64,000 nt of DNA from Scilla litardierei (Eukaryota; Streptophyta; Magnoliopsida; Asparagales; Asparagaceae). The notes beneath the pieces were generated by a model. It was given only the letters and a program-made list of their open reading frames with translations, did no database searches and was not told where the DNA came from. Shown here in pieces: positions 1-10,330 of the stretch. The position numbers were made by a program, and so were the translations under genes. The stretch spans positions 102,780,037 to 102,844,036 of the forward strand of contig CM061139.1 of assembly GCA_030789695.1 (NCBI GenBank). Direction: 5' to 3'. The stretch's first letter is position 1, and every line of letters starts with the position of its first letter.

Positions 1-499
1 AGATCGTTACTACTACACACAAATATTAGCAAAAGAGTTTAGAGAAATCTCAGTGTGTAGGCGTAGTCGTCTCTGTCAATCGGCACGGGCCAGCTCTCGT
101 CTGGCAAAATGTAGATGTCGCGTCACGTCCCGTCTCCTCAGTAACTCATGTTGCGGCTCGGGCTTGTGCACTCGAATATTGCGCCAAGATAGATCTCCTC
201 AATGTTGCGACAAGCCTCTTCAGATGAACTTCTAGTCACACGTGCACAAGTTTCAGGTAGATGAAGTTCTAGTCCCAACGTGCGCCCTTGCTTGGTTTTT
301 ATGGCCGGCATGTCTCCTTGCACTGTCTTTTGATTCTCTGCAAAGTCTGTCACAAAAGGCAAAATGAGATATGTGATTAAAAACATACGAGGTAAAAAAT
401 AAAAACTCTTTCTTTATTCAATGAGAGAGATAAGCTTTTGAATGAATTGAAACTTAATCCTCTGACTTTCTTCTCTCAATCCCATGTGATGGCCTTGTG

Positions 500-566
<67 letters not shown>

Positions 567-1627
567 CAAATATTACGGCCTGGTGTAGAAGGACAAAAAA
601 TGCGGACAGTTTGTAGTATGTGATTTTCCAAATGGGTGATAAAAAAATCGGCCTGTGCTATTTGAATCTTGCGTTTCCTTTTTGTTACTGCAATGAGACC
701 CTCACGAAATTTTGAGGGAGAGTTTTTGATAGTCAAAATTTCGACTGTCCTTGGATTTCTCAAAGGGAAAAGTTTGTGAGCAGCTCTTTGGGATTAACGT
801 TGGCAACCTCTGTTGTTGAGGCCACAATCTCTAACTTTTCTCAGGCCGCCCTCCTTTTGTTTTGTCAGCCGCCTTGAATCAATGATATTGAGTGGCTCCA
901 ATAAATTAATTTTCTTGAACCTGCATATAAAGAAACAAGTGTTTTACATTAATAAAATCACCAAAAAACACCACTAAACTCTCCCATTAATGTTGCATGC
1001 TTTCTTTGATGCATGCAGCACAAAATAAAGTGGATCCCCTCCTCTTGCGTGAGTTGATTTTTCCTTGAGTAGAATATGTGCCGACTCCTCCTTAGTATTT
1101 GTTAGCCGCAATGTGCTTTGGGATCAATGAGATGGCCGTCTTGGTTTTTTCCCTTTTTTTGTTGCCGCAATTCTTAGGGTTCTCTCAAAAGGGTTTATAT
1201 AAGGATGGGTAGAGATCTTTATGGCCCAAAGGAAATCCCTAGAAATAAGGGATGTGGATTTGAATTGATATTGGATTGGGGATTTGAATTTGAATGGGAT
1301 TATGAATAGGAAATAGATTTGGGCTAGAGATGAAATCAATTTTGAACTATTCGCATTAATAGATTTGAATCGATCCCATGAGATTCTATCCATCTCACCT
1401 CATGTTGGACCAATTCCAAATGTGATATGAGTATAGCAAATCCACCAGTTCCAGTTTGCTATATGTATAGCAATTTCTCCATCTTTTTGATCAAGTCTCC
1501 TCTTGCAAATTTACGAGCGTGCCATTCCTGAAAACACTTAGCACACACATTAGAATGTTCACACACGTTTGTTATCATCAAACATGAAATCATTGATCGT
1601 TGAATCCATCACACGTTGTATCCAACA
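1..1627 (-). repeat. 3' LTR (partial) of gag-only copia-like element 1
   Basis: This stretch repeats 4926-6551 almost base for base. The first 120 bp differ at 5 sites, all transitions. It ends in ATCCAACA at 1627, matching the TG..CA end of the full LTR. By comparison with that copy the window starts at LTR position ~408, so the outer end and outer target-site duplication are missing. In element orientation (minus) it is the 3' LTR, because the polypurine tract abuts 1628. A TATA box (TTATATAA on the minus strand, ~1193-1202) puts U3 at roughly 1200-1627. An 82-codon minus ORF at 138-386 is open in both LTR copies but resembles nothing I know. Confidence 0.9.
503..564. repeat. (GA)n microsatellite inside LTR
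   Basis: An uninterrupted run of about 31 GA units. The other LTR copy has a similar run at 5427-5489, so the microsatellite predates or arose with the element. Confidence 0.97.
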
Positions 1628-1640
1628 ATCTTCCCGTTTT
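1628..1640 (-). promoter_or_regulatory. Polypurine tract of element 1
   Basis: On the minus strand AAAACGGGAAGAT directly precedes the LTR start TGTTGGAT. This is the expected site of plus-strand primer formation during reverse transcription. A 17-bp inverted repeat (1566-1582 and 1638-1654) flanks the junction. Confidence 0.75.
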
Positions 1641-1654
1641 GATGATAACAAACG

Positions 1655-2989
1655 ATTATAAGATTTGCCCTAATGTTCCAAATAATACATCGTGACATGT
1701 GTGTATAGTGTGATAGAGGATGTATGCAACAATATATAATAATTAAGTGCAACATACAAGCATGCAATAGTGGTATGCAAACATACAAGTATGTATGCTC
1801 CCCCTATTTTGATGCTCCCCCTATAACCAATAAACATGTATTCTCATGAGCACCAAATACCAAAATACCAAATACACAAATCCGCAATATCAAATACACA
1901 AATCTTGCCCAATATTTCTCCCCCTTTGTTATCATCAAAAGCGTAATAATGATATCAATCAAGTATCACATGCAAGAATAAAGTATTATAGAAAATAGCT
2001 AGCAATTGCATGTCATATTTCATAGAGTATTCAAGTCAAGTTCAATGAAAATGATAATTAAGACTTCACCACCATTGTGTACGTGTGATAATTAAACAAT
2101 GAAGCACAAAGGGAGATTCAATCTAGATTATCATCCAAAACCAATCCACATTTTCCAATTAACATGAATATCACTAGGATTGATTTTTCCCACCTTATTA
2201 AAAATGAGTTCAAGTTACCAAACCCCAAAACATAGCCTGAAAGGACTTTTAAATGTGGGGTTGGCATTGCTTGACGAGTAAAAAATACACCAACGCTAAA
2301 GATTACCCATAAAGCATATGTTGGATACTCGTGGGTGGTGTATTTACCATGAATTGTATCCATTTTTCATACAGAGCAATATTAGTAAACATTTTTTTCA
2401 TTCAATTCTATTGTGCTCAATTTTTATTCATGGCATTACACATCATATCCCTTAGGTAATTCAGTTATTATCAACCTACATTCACTTTCCGATAATTCTG
2501 AAAAGAATCTCCAAATGGACAACACGTTTAATATTTGTGGAAGTGAGCATGTAGGTGTAGAAATCAAATTATACATTTCATGAAACATGTCATGGCTACA
2601 AAATGAATTCTAACATGTGCATGTAGCTAAGACAATAATACAATGATTCCTACAAGGATATGGAATATCATTCAATAATACCGCTTATAAAGATTTCATA
2701 AGAGGCAATCGTTAAGCACCAATTTTTTTGTGTTTTTTTTTCAAATTTTTGTTTTTTTTTATGCATGAAGTACTAAAGCAAACATGAGATGTAATCACAC
2801 AAACAAAAAGAAATCATGCACATATAACAAGGCAACTAATAGCACACACACAAAAATTCAAGCACACAAGAAGCTATGAAGGTATGCATTAAGTTCAAAG
2901 AGAAAGATATACCTTCGCGTCGCCGTTTGGCTAAGGGATATATGATGAAAACGTTCAATTGAAAACTCCTCGCCAAATCTCCATCGTAC
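1655..2989 (-). other. Non-coding 3' region of element 1
   Basis: AT-rich sequence between the gag remnant and the 3' LTR. No RT, RNase H or integrase motif is visible in any frame, so pol is absent rather than merely decayed. The sense (minus) strand has extra polypurine tracts of the form AGGGGGAG at about 1797-1825 and 1915-1930. The last is followed by the same TTTGATGATAAC-type sequence seen near the real polypurine tract. The minus ORF at 2118-2363 (81 codons) is not recognisable. Confidence 0.6.
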
Positions 2990-3373
2990 CTACATGGTAG
3001 ATACTATGTGTGACCTTGAAATCCAACAAGGTCCACTCATGTTAACCATTAAAGATTTAGGAACCCATATTTGTTTAAACTTTATTCTCGTGTTCCTAAA
3101 CTTGTAATTATAAGATGTATGACCAACACTATCACAAGTAAAGCACTTTGCATGCATATTTTTGACAATAGACGGCTCATTGTGGAATTTCTTAAAAATA
3201 GGCTTTTTAGCAATTTTAGAACCGAATCCAAGTCCTCGTCTATTATTGCCATATAACTGATTCTCTAAAATAGTATCCAATGATTGTTTTCCTATAGAGA
3301 ATTTCTTAATGGACAATTCCAGACAGAGACTTTGGATTTTTAAAAAGTATTTTTTTCCACAAGTAAAGTACAC
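2990..3373 (-). pseudogene. gag C-terminal end with degenerate second zinc knuckle
   Basis: A 127-codon minus-strand frame that continues the gag remnant upstream after a frameshift. It contains CFTCDSVGHTSYN, a CCHC-like knuckle whose last cysteine is replaced (CX2CX4HX4N), followed by QIWVPKSL. In Ty1/copia polyproteins that knuckle plus WVPK stretch sits just before the gag-pre-integrase domain. The frame stops ~20 codons later and nothing of pol follows. Retroelement origin is confident; calling it broken rests on the missing cysteine and the frame change. Confidence 0.7.
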
Positions 3374-4176
3374 TTACTTAAAAAAGCTTTCTTGTTTTCC
3401 TCTTCCTTCTTTTCAAACTCAATCATTTTTCTTTTAAAATCATTATTCAACATGCTGAATTTATCATTAAGCTCTCTAATCACATAATCTTTTTCAGTTT
3501 CGATCTTAATTAAATCTTGCTTAAGCATGCTAATATCATTCAATAAGAAAGGACAAGAAAGACAAGTATCTTTTTCATGCAACCTAGATTTTTCATTCTC
3601 CAACAAAGCAATGGTAGAAATACAAGCAAGAAGTTTTGCTTTTAAATCATTTGTTTCATGAAACATGTCACAATTTTCTTGTTGTAATTCACCATTAGAC
3701 TTTTTATAACCTTCTAAAGCAGATTCTAGGTTCTCAATAACATCTTGCATATCATCAGTAATACATCGTTTCCTATCAAGTTCAATTTGCATTTCTTTAC
3801 ACAAATTTCTAATATCAACTCTATTGGTGTGAGATATTACCTCATCCAATTCTCCCACCAAGCAGAAGGAGGTGTGAGTAGTCTCCTCAATCTCATTTTC
3901 GCTATCGTCGTCCCATGTTAACGCTTTGGCTTTTCCTTTCGTTTCAACGACAATATCCTCTCCTTGTGGGCATTGGCTCTTAAAATGTCCTTGCTTCCTG
4001 CATTTAAAACACACAGTTTTATCATTAGTAATGTCATAATTATTATTAGACATAGGAGCATCATGTTTATTTAAGAGAGCGTTTCTTCCCTTTTGTTTCT
4101 TCCCTTTTTGTGCTCTCTTTTCATTGCTAGAGATGTGATTAATGAAGGATTGCTTGCTTTCATAATGTGTCTCCAA
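3340..4176 (-). pseudogene. copia gag: zinc knuckle plus long coiled-coil tail
   Basis: A 278-codon minus frame. After a basic linker it has an intact CCHC knuckle, CFKCRKQGHFKSQC (around residues 57-70), which would bind element RNA in the virus-like particle. Next come an acidic stretch (DDDSENEIEE) and about 150 residues of heptad-like, Glu/Lys-rich sequence predicted to form a coiled coil. This order (knuckle, acidic, coiled coil) is typical of plant Ty1/copia gag with long tails. The beginning (METHYESKQSF) appears to join the position just after IWRTLE directly to the sequence just before the knuckle, so most of the central UBN2 core seems missing. It overlaps the preceding gag frame by 106 bp in another phase. 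Confidence 0.8.
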
Positions 4177-4517
4177 AGTCCTCCATATATCCTGCGCAAA
4201 AGAGCAATGTGAGATAAGATCAAATATTTTTTATATATTCCAAATAATAAAATATTCATTGCGCTAGCATTTATAGCACACACATTTCTAGCATTCAAAT
4301 TACTTTTAGGCTTAGGGATTACAGTATGTCTGTTTTCAATAATGTACCAGGTTTCAACATCAACGGATAGTAAAAAAGTTTTCATCTTAGCCTTCCAGTA
4401 TATATAATCATGGCCACTAAATAATGGGGGTAAGTTTATAGGCATGCCATGAGCGTAAGCTAATCCTGGGGTATTCATGACTTCTAGACTAGATCCTCTG
4501 ACCTGCTCTGATACCAC
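4071..4517 (-). pseudogene. copia gag N-terminal part (DUF4219/UBN2-like)
   Basis: A 148-codon minus frame beginning immediately inside the primer-binding site. Residues ~30-50 (LFSGHDYIYWKAKMKTFL) match the plant copia gag signature 'P-F-x-G-x-Y-x-x-W-K-x-R-M'. A stretch like NARNVCAINASAMNILLFGI follows, corresponding to the 'NAKAxNIL' segment. After about residue 110 the frame shifts and the protein continues in the next frame (3340-4176). The shift and the degraded sequence around ISH mark it as a pseudogene. It lies 1 bp from the tRNA primer site, a very short leader for a full element. Confidence 0.75.
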
Positions 4518-4518
4518 T
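4505..4518 (-). promoter_or_regulatory. Primer-binding site, initiator tRNA-Met type
   Basis: The minus strand reads TGGTATCAGAGC two bases after the LTR end (ATCCAACA + AG). This is complementary to the 3' end of plant initiator tRNA-Met and fixes both the orientation and the LTR boundary at 4519. Confidence 0.93.
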
Positions 4519-5423
4519 TGTTGGATCTGGATCTAAGCCTAGAGGGGGGTGAATAGGCTTGTAAAAATTCTCGCGCAACCCACAAGAAATCACATGCAGT
4601 TATAGCACAATCAATCAGATGCAGAGTATAGTAAAGCAGTCACAGCATGCACATGCGATATACCCTGGTTCAGTCTCACCCACGACCTACATCCAACCCC
4701 AAAAGCAATACTAGATTATTAAAGTTAACTGATACAACCTGTAGCTAGAGCACCAACTCTGCACTCACCTGGCTCTCAGTACTTGCACTCACCAAAGTTC
4801 CCAAACAATAACAATCCTAGTAAAGCTCTCACTTGACTAGTCTCAACTAGTCAAGTCCCTCTTGTCTAGCACCCACCAGACAAGACCCCAAAAGTATCAC
4901 AAATACGGTAAAGTTTCCCCTACAGAGATCGTTACTACTACACACAAATATTAGTAAAAGAGTTTAGAGAAATCTCAGTGTGTAGGCGTAGTCGTCTCTG
5001 TCAATCGGCACAGGCCAGCTCTCGTCTGGTAAGATGTAGATGTCACGTCATGTCCCGTCTCCTCAGCAACCCATGTTGCGGCTCGGGCTTGTGCACTTGA
5101 ATATTGCGCCAAGATAGATCTTCTCAATGTTGCGACAAGCCTCTTCAATTGAACTTCTAGTCACACGTGCGCAAGTTTTAGGTAGATGAAGTTCTAGTCC
5201 CAATGTGCGCCCTTGCTTGGTTTTTATGGCCGGCATGTCTCCTTGCACTGTCTTTTGATTCTCTGCAAAGTCTGTCACAAAAAGCAAAAGGAGATATGGG
5301 ATTAAAAACATGTGAGGTAAAAAGAAAAACTCTTTCTTTATTCAATGAGAGAGATAGGCTTTTGTATGAATTGAAACTTAATCCTCTGACTTTCTTCTCT
5401 CAATCCCATGTGATGGCCTTGCG

Positions 5424-5492
<69 letters not shown>

Positions 5493-6551
5493 CAAATATT
5501 ACGGCTGGTGTAGAAGGACAAAAAATGCGGCAGCTTGTACTATGTGATTTTCCAAAGGGTTGATTAAAAAATCGTCCTGTGCTATTTGAATCTTGTGTTT
5601 CCTTTTTGTTGCTGCAATGAGACCCTCACGAAATTTTGAGGGAGAGTTTTTGATAGTCAAAATTTCGGCTGTCCTTGGATTTCTCAAAGGGAAAAGTTTG
5701 TGAGCAGCTCTTGGGGATTAACGTTGGCAACCTCTGTTGTTGAGGCCACAATCTCTAACTTTTCTCAGGCCGCCCTCTTTTTGTTTTGTCAGCCGCCTTG
5801 AATCAATGATATTGAGTGGCTCCAATAAATTAATTTTCTTGAACCTGCACATAAAGAAACAAGTGTTTTACATTAATAAAATCACCAAAAAAACACCACT
5901 AACCTCTCCCATTAATGTTGCATGCTTTCTTTGATGCATGCAGCACAAAGTAAAGTGGATACACTCCTCTTGCATGAGTTGATTTTTCCTTGAGTAGAAT
6001 ATGTGCCGACTCCTCCTTAGTATTTGTTAGCCGCAATGTGCTTTGGGATCAATGAGAAGGCCGTCTTGGTTTTTGCCCTTTTTTTGTTGCCGCAATTCTT
6101 AGGGTTCTCTCAAAAGGGTTTATATAAGGATGGGTAGAGATCTTTGTGGCCCAAGGAAATCCCTAGAAATAAGGGATGGGGATTTGAATTGATATTGGAT
6201 TAGGGATTTGAATTTGAATGGGATTATGAATAGGAAATAGATTTGGGCTAGAGATGAAATCATATTTGAACTAATCGCATTAATAGATTTGAATCGATCC
6301 CATGCGACTCTATCCATCTCACTTCATGTTGGACCAAGGCCAAATGTGATATGAGTATAGCAAATCCACCAATTCCAATTTTCTATACGTATAACAATTT
6401 CTCCATATTTTTGATCAAGTCTCCTCTTGCAAATTTATGAGCGTGCCATTCCTGAAAACACTTAGCACACACATTAGAACGTTCACACACGTTTGTTATC
6501 ATCAAACACGAAGTCATTGATCGTTGAATCCATCACACGTTGTATCCAACA
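4519..6551 (-). repeat. 5' LTR (complete) of gag-only copia-like element 1
   Basis: A 2033-bp LTR with TG..CA ends and a short terminal inverted repeat (TGTTGGAT..ATCCAACA). It lies between the primer-binding site and flanking DNA (cttgg at 6552-6556). On the plus strand the motif CTAGAGGGGGGTGAATAG occurs ~20 bp from the left end (U5 side). A minus-strand TATATAA at ~6117-6126 marks the promoter; U3 is therefore ~430 bp and R/U5 is long (~1.6 kb). An 82-codon minus ORF (5063-5311) lies in the transcribed leader. The partner LTR is at 1-1627, and the whole element is at least 6.55 kb. Confidence 0.92.
5427..5489. repeat. (GA)n microsatellite inside LTR
   Basis: A run of about 31 GA units at the same LTR position as 503-564. 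Confidence 0.97.
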
Positions 6552-6852
6552 CTTGGTACAGCTGAGATCGACCCACGGATGTTCGTCTTAGGACTGGCGA
6601 CGCAAGCTCGAAAGTGTAAAATATATAAGCTGAGAAGGTAGAGTTCTATGTCTTAGCCCTCGTACCTTGAAATTGGAACCTGTCCTTGTATTTATAGGCA
6701 TTCAGGATCCCTTTAAAGACGTTGGAGAGATAACGATCACCCATAATAGGGCCACGATCTTTTTACTTTAATAGGAGTAAATGTTGTGCATGTTCCCGCG
6801 ATTTACGAGCCCGCCTTTAATCCCACGTCCGGGCAAGGTGGGCTCAACAGTC
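6552..6852 (-). repeat. Older degenerate LTR, part 1
   Basis: Sequence between element 1 and the solo LTR. The minus strand contains CCTATAAATACAAGG (~6688-6702), a good TATA box, followed by leader-like sequence that runs into element 1. With part 2 (9051-9161) it reads as one LTR split by the solo LTR. Its own far end was lost or displaced by element 1. The family is unknown; a gypsy type is possible. Confidence 0.45.
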
Positions 6853-7686
6853 TGTAGTGACCCTGTGCTATGAGGAACAAACACTAGAGGGGGGGGGGGG
6901 TGAATAGTGTTTTATAGAATTATAAGGAATTTACGCCAAATAAAACCTTAGTTAACCAACAAATGCGGAATACAATAAATGAACAACCACACAAGCAATA
7001 ATGCAATGCAAACAAGCAATCTACCCTGGTTCGGTGCCACCCAAGTCTCTCCGACTTGTTACCGGTGCCCTACTCTAGCAACACTCGGATACCCTCCGGA
7101 TACTCTAGCAAACCGCTAGAGATTTCCTTTAGCCCACTTGTGGAAAACCTCCAACAAGTGCAATCGACCTACAATCGATGTCCGTGTATCCCACAACCCG
7201 GGAACACGCAAAACCTTAATCCCACAACTTGGGATTAAGCAAACTCTCACAAACCGAGAGTAAAACTGAAATCTTGACTCCCACAACTTGGGATCAAGCC
7301 AATCCTCTCACCACCGTGAGTATACAACAATTAAGAAGTATAAAGAATGAAATATAAAACTTCTTACCACAAAATCCTATGCCTTGAGAAATACTTACCA
7401 ATTTGGGGGCAAGAATGGATTTTGAGGAAGATGAGATCACCAAACCCTAGCTCCACCAAGATGAGCAACAATAGATGGATAGGGAGGAGTTGGTGACTTG
7501 GATTCAAGCTCTTAGCTTGAGAAGCTCACAAGGAATGAGAATCTCTCTTAAGAAATTAGTGCTCAAAGAGTGGAAGAGAGATTCTTGTGAGATGAGAGAG
7601 CTTAGAAATGAGAATGAATGGCTCTTCTCAAAGGTGTGAAAATGTCTCTAATTTCAGCCTTGGATCCCTGGTTAGAAGCACACAAA

Positions 7687-7696
7687 CTTATATAGG
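7687..7696 (-). promoter_or_regulatory. LTR TATA box
   Basis: The minus strand reads CCTATATAAG. It lies about 65 bp downstream (element sense) of the palindromic repeat array, the usual position for a core promoter next to upstream elements. Confidence 0.6.
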
Positions 7697-7760
7697 GAAG
7701 GGAGAAAACGGTCACAAAATTCGTGGCATTAAATGCCCAACGGATCTATTTCTGAAGCTG

Positions 7761-8374
7761 CTTAATCGGTCTAAGAAGGGTCATCAACCGACTAGATTGA
7801 CAACTAGTCGGTCAGTGAACCTTCTTGGACCGACTAGATGGTTAACAGAGAAGATGGTGAAATCTGGGTAAGAACTAGTCGGTCTAAGAAGGATCATCAA
7901 CCGACTAGATTGACAACTAGTCGGTCAGTGAACCTTCTTGGACCGACTAGATTTGAAACTAGTCGGTCTAAGAAGGATCATCAACCGACTAGATTGTCAT
8001 TTAATGCATTAACCATCCTTCTTGAACCAACTAACTGGTCAACAGTGCAAAGATCGAATTTCACAAGGAAAACTAGTCGGTCTGAGAAGAACACCAACCG
8101 ACTAGATCGTCATTTAGTCGGTCGGTGAGCCTTCTTGGACCGACTAATTGGTCAACAAATTGTCTTCAATTGATTAGGATAACTAGTCGGTCTGAGTAGG
8201 ATTTCCAACCGACTAAATCGTCATCTAGTCGGTCGGTGAACCTTCTCGGACCGACTATTTGACCAACAGTGAATGGGCTGAGTTGAGATAGGATATCTAG
8301 TCGGTTCAAGAAGGATTTCCAACTGATTAGATCGTCATCTAGTCGGTTGGTTCTTCTACTTGAACCAACTAAGA
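7761..8374. repeat. Palindromic tandem array, CTAGTCGGTC / GACCGACTAG
   Basis: About 600 bp in which CTAGTCGGTC and its reverse complement alternate with spacers such as TAAGAAGGATCATCAA and AGTGAACCTTCTTG. One composite unit (about 75-100 bp) recurs several times with point changes. Neighbouring motifs can pair into hairpins. The array sits in U3 immediately upstream of the TATA box. Confidence 0.9.
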
Positions 8375-9050
8375 TGCATAAGAAGCCAAGAAATGAAGCG
8401 ATAAGCTACGGGAAAGTTTCTAATGGCTTCTAAGGCAATCCTAGAGATACGATATGAAAGTTATAAAGATTTCTAGGAAAGTACTACTCAAGGCTTAACA
8501 TTCCACTAAACCGAAGCTAGAAGACATAAAAGTAAACACGACAAACTGTCTTCAAAGCTTCAACATGGAGAATCCGAATCCCTTGACTTCATGAATACTC
8601 CTTGAGCTTCAACGAAGCTCCAGGCACAACGATCACGCGTTCTGAGGAAGTCTTGGGACGTCGCTTGAGATGAACAAATTACTTTGGCGACGATCTCCAT
8701 AATTCTTCATGGACTTGAGTCTTTTGGTTGAATGGCTTGAATATCTTCAACGTCATAGTCTTCGAAGCTTTTGACTCATCCATTCCTTTCTTCTCTTTGG
8801 ATTGATTCTCCATTCATTTGTTGATGCCATTGGCTTGAGGTTTGAAGTAGCCTTTGAGTTCTTCAAGCCAATGCTTCACTTTTGTTGATCTACCAAGTTC
8901 TCCACTTGAATCAACACGTGTAGTCACTTTTGATCTTCTTGAATCTAATTGGTGACTTTTTAGCTAACTGCAATCCCAAGAGTTAGTTACAATGATTTGT
9001 GTTTGATCATCATCAAAATCAAGGTGGAGAGTCCAATACTCAACACAGTC

Positions 9051-9161
9051 GACTATCCGTTGGGCTTTGACTGAGTCGATATCGGGCTTCTTTTGTGGGC
9101 CTCGTGAGCTTTATTCATCTGTCGGTCGAGTTATCTCGAATGTCTGCCCAATGAATCAACA
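9051..9161 (-). repeat. Older degenerate LTR, part 2
   Basis: Continues the LTR of 6552-6852 after the solo-LTR insertion. On the minus strand it would start TGTTGATTCATTGGGC at 9161, giving a TG end. It abuts the 3' end of the chromovirus coding remnant. No target-site duplication can be tested because the other end is gone. Confidence 0.4.
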
Positions 9162-9245
9162 AGAATGTATATGTAATGTTATGTAATTTAACTGAGCACC
9201 TATATTGTTTAAGTTAATTTCTTAAGAGTTATTTAGAATTGGAAT

Positions 9246-10330
9246 TTAACAAAATGCCCATAAATGGGAGGATAAATATTCTCCTAGAATCAACTGCTGC
9301 TTATAAGTCAAATCAGGGCACACCTCGATCTCTAAAAATTCCACGACATGACTGGGGTCTCCCATGTATTTCTGGAGCTGAGATACGGGGAACACGTCGT
9401 GTATACCTTTGAGGGATGGTGACAAAGCAAGTATATAAGAAAACTCGACAATGTGATTCATGAACTCAAATGGACCAATACTTCCCACACCTGTCGAAAT
9501 AGATCAACCCACGATCGGCAAAATCCTCAGGAACATGCGATCACTCGGCTGAAACTCCAAGTGTCGCCACTTCGTGTCCGCCTAACGCTTGTAGCGATCC
9601 TAGGCAATACAGAGCTTGTCCCTAACGGTCTACACCATATCAACTGTTTTGACGATCATCTTGGGCCCTAGAAGCTCATGGTCCCCAATATCATCCCATC
9701 TTAGAGGAGAGCATCACCTCCTCCCATATAACGCTACAAACAGTGCCATACCAATACTTGCATGTTAATTATTGTTGTATGCAAACTTTACAAGATGTAT
9801 GTGGTCCTTCCATGAACCCTTGAAGTCTAACATATAAGCTATCAACATGCTCTCCAGGGTTTGTATGGCTCAGACTAACTATCTGTCTGAGGATGATATG
9901 TAGTACTAAAACTGAGCTGGGTCCCAAGCTAGCTTGCAAGCTCCTCTGAAAATGAGAGGCAAATCTGGTGTCACGGTTGGAGACAATGCATATAGGTTCT
10001 TCATGCACAAGATCCACTTCAAAACTTACCAAAAGAGAACATCAGATATATGGAAAAGCAAAAATTATACTCCATATATCTCCTTGCTAGTTACTCTAGA
10101 GACTGACCAACCCCGAAAGGAATCAAGTGCACTGATTTGGTCAATCAGTCAACGATCACCCAAATAGCATCATTTCCTCTGGGACTGCAGGACAGACCAG
10201 TCACAAAGTCCATCATCACATGCTGCCACTTCCACTTTAGAATGTGGAGAGGTTGTAGCAGACCTGCAACTCTCTGATGCTCGGCTTTCACCTGCTGACA
10301 AAACAAGCAAAAGGCAACACTCCTGGCCAT
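9246..10330 (-). pseudogene. Chromovirus integrase (zinc-binding, core, C-terminal)
   Basis: Minus-strand fragments in changing frames follow the order of a Tekay/Del-type integrase. At 10330-10145: CLFCQQVKAEHQ and LLQPLHILKWKWQHVMMDFV, the HHCC end plus the start of the core with its first Asp. At 10032-9769: IVSNRDTRFASHFQRSLQ, the second catalytic Asp region (normally SDRD). At 9488-9246: GPFEF (GPY/F motif), then SLKGIHDVFPVSQLQKYM and DLTYKQQ. No single frame spans it, so it cannot make an enzyme. No clear chromodomain is left before the stop near 9246. Integrase would insert element cDNA into the host genome. Confidence 0.85.

Larger units (their letters stand above)
6853..9045 (-). 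mobile_element. Solo LTR of a copia-like family, TSD cagtc
   Basis: A 2193-bp unit with TG..CA ends (TGTAGTGA..ACTCAACA) flanked by perfect 5-bp duplications cagtc at 6848-6852 and 9046-9050, with no internal domain. This is the product expected from recombination between two LTRs. It resembles the LTRs of elements 1 and 2: CTAGAGGGGGG..TGAATAG near the left end, ACCCTGGTTC ~170 bp in, and TCATCATCAAAAT near the right end. That similarity implies minus orientation. A TATA box (CCTATATAAG on the minus strand, 7687-7696) separates U3 (right) from the leader. A 12-G run lies at 6889-6900. Confidence 0.9.

Noticed and set aside
138..386. 82-codon ORF conserved in both LTRs of element 1 (also 5063-5311)
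   Set aside because: Being open in both copies is weak evidence, since the two LTRs were identical at insertion and differ by few changes; no family match.
7761..8374. CRISPR-like array of palindromic repeats and spacers
   Set aside because: Unit lengths and spacers vary, the spacers are themselves repeated, the array lies inside a plant LTR with a TSD, and no cas genes exist.
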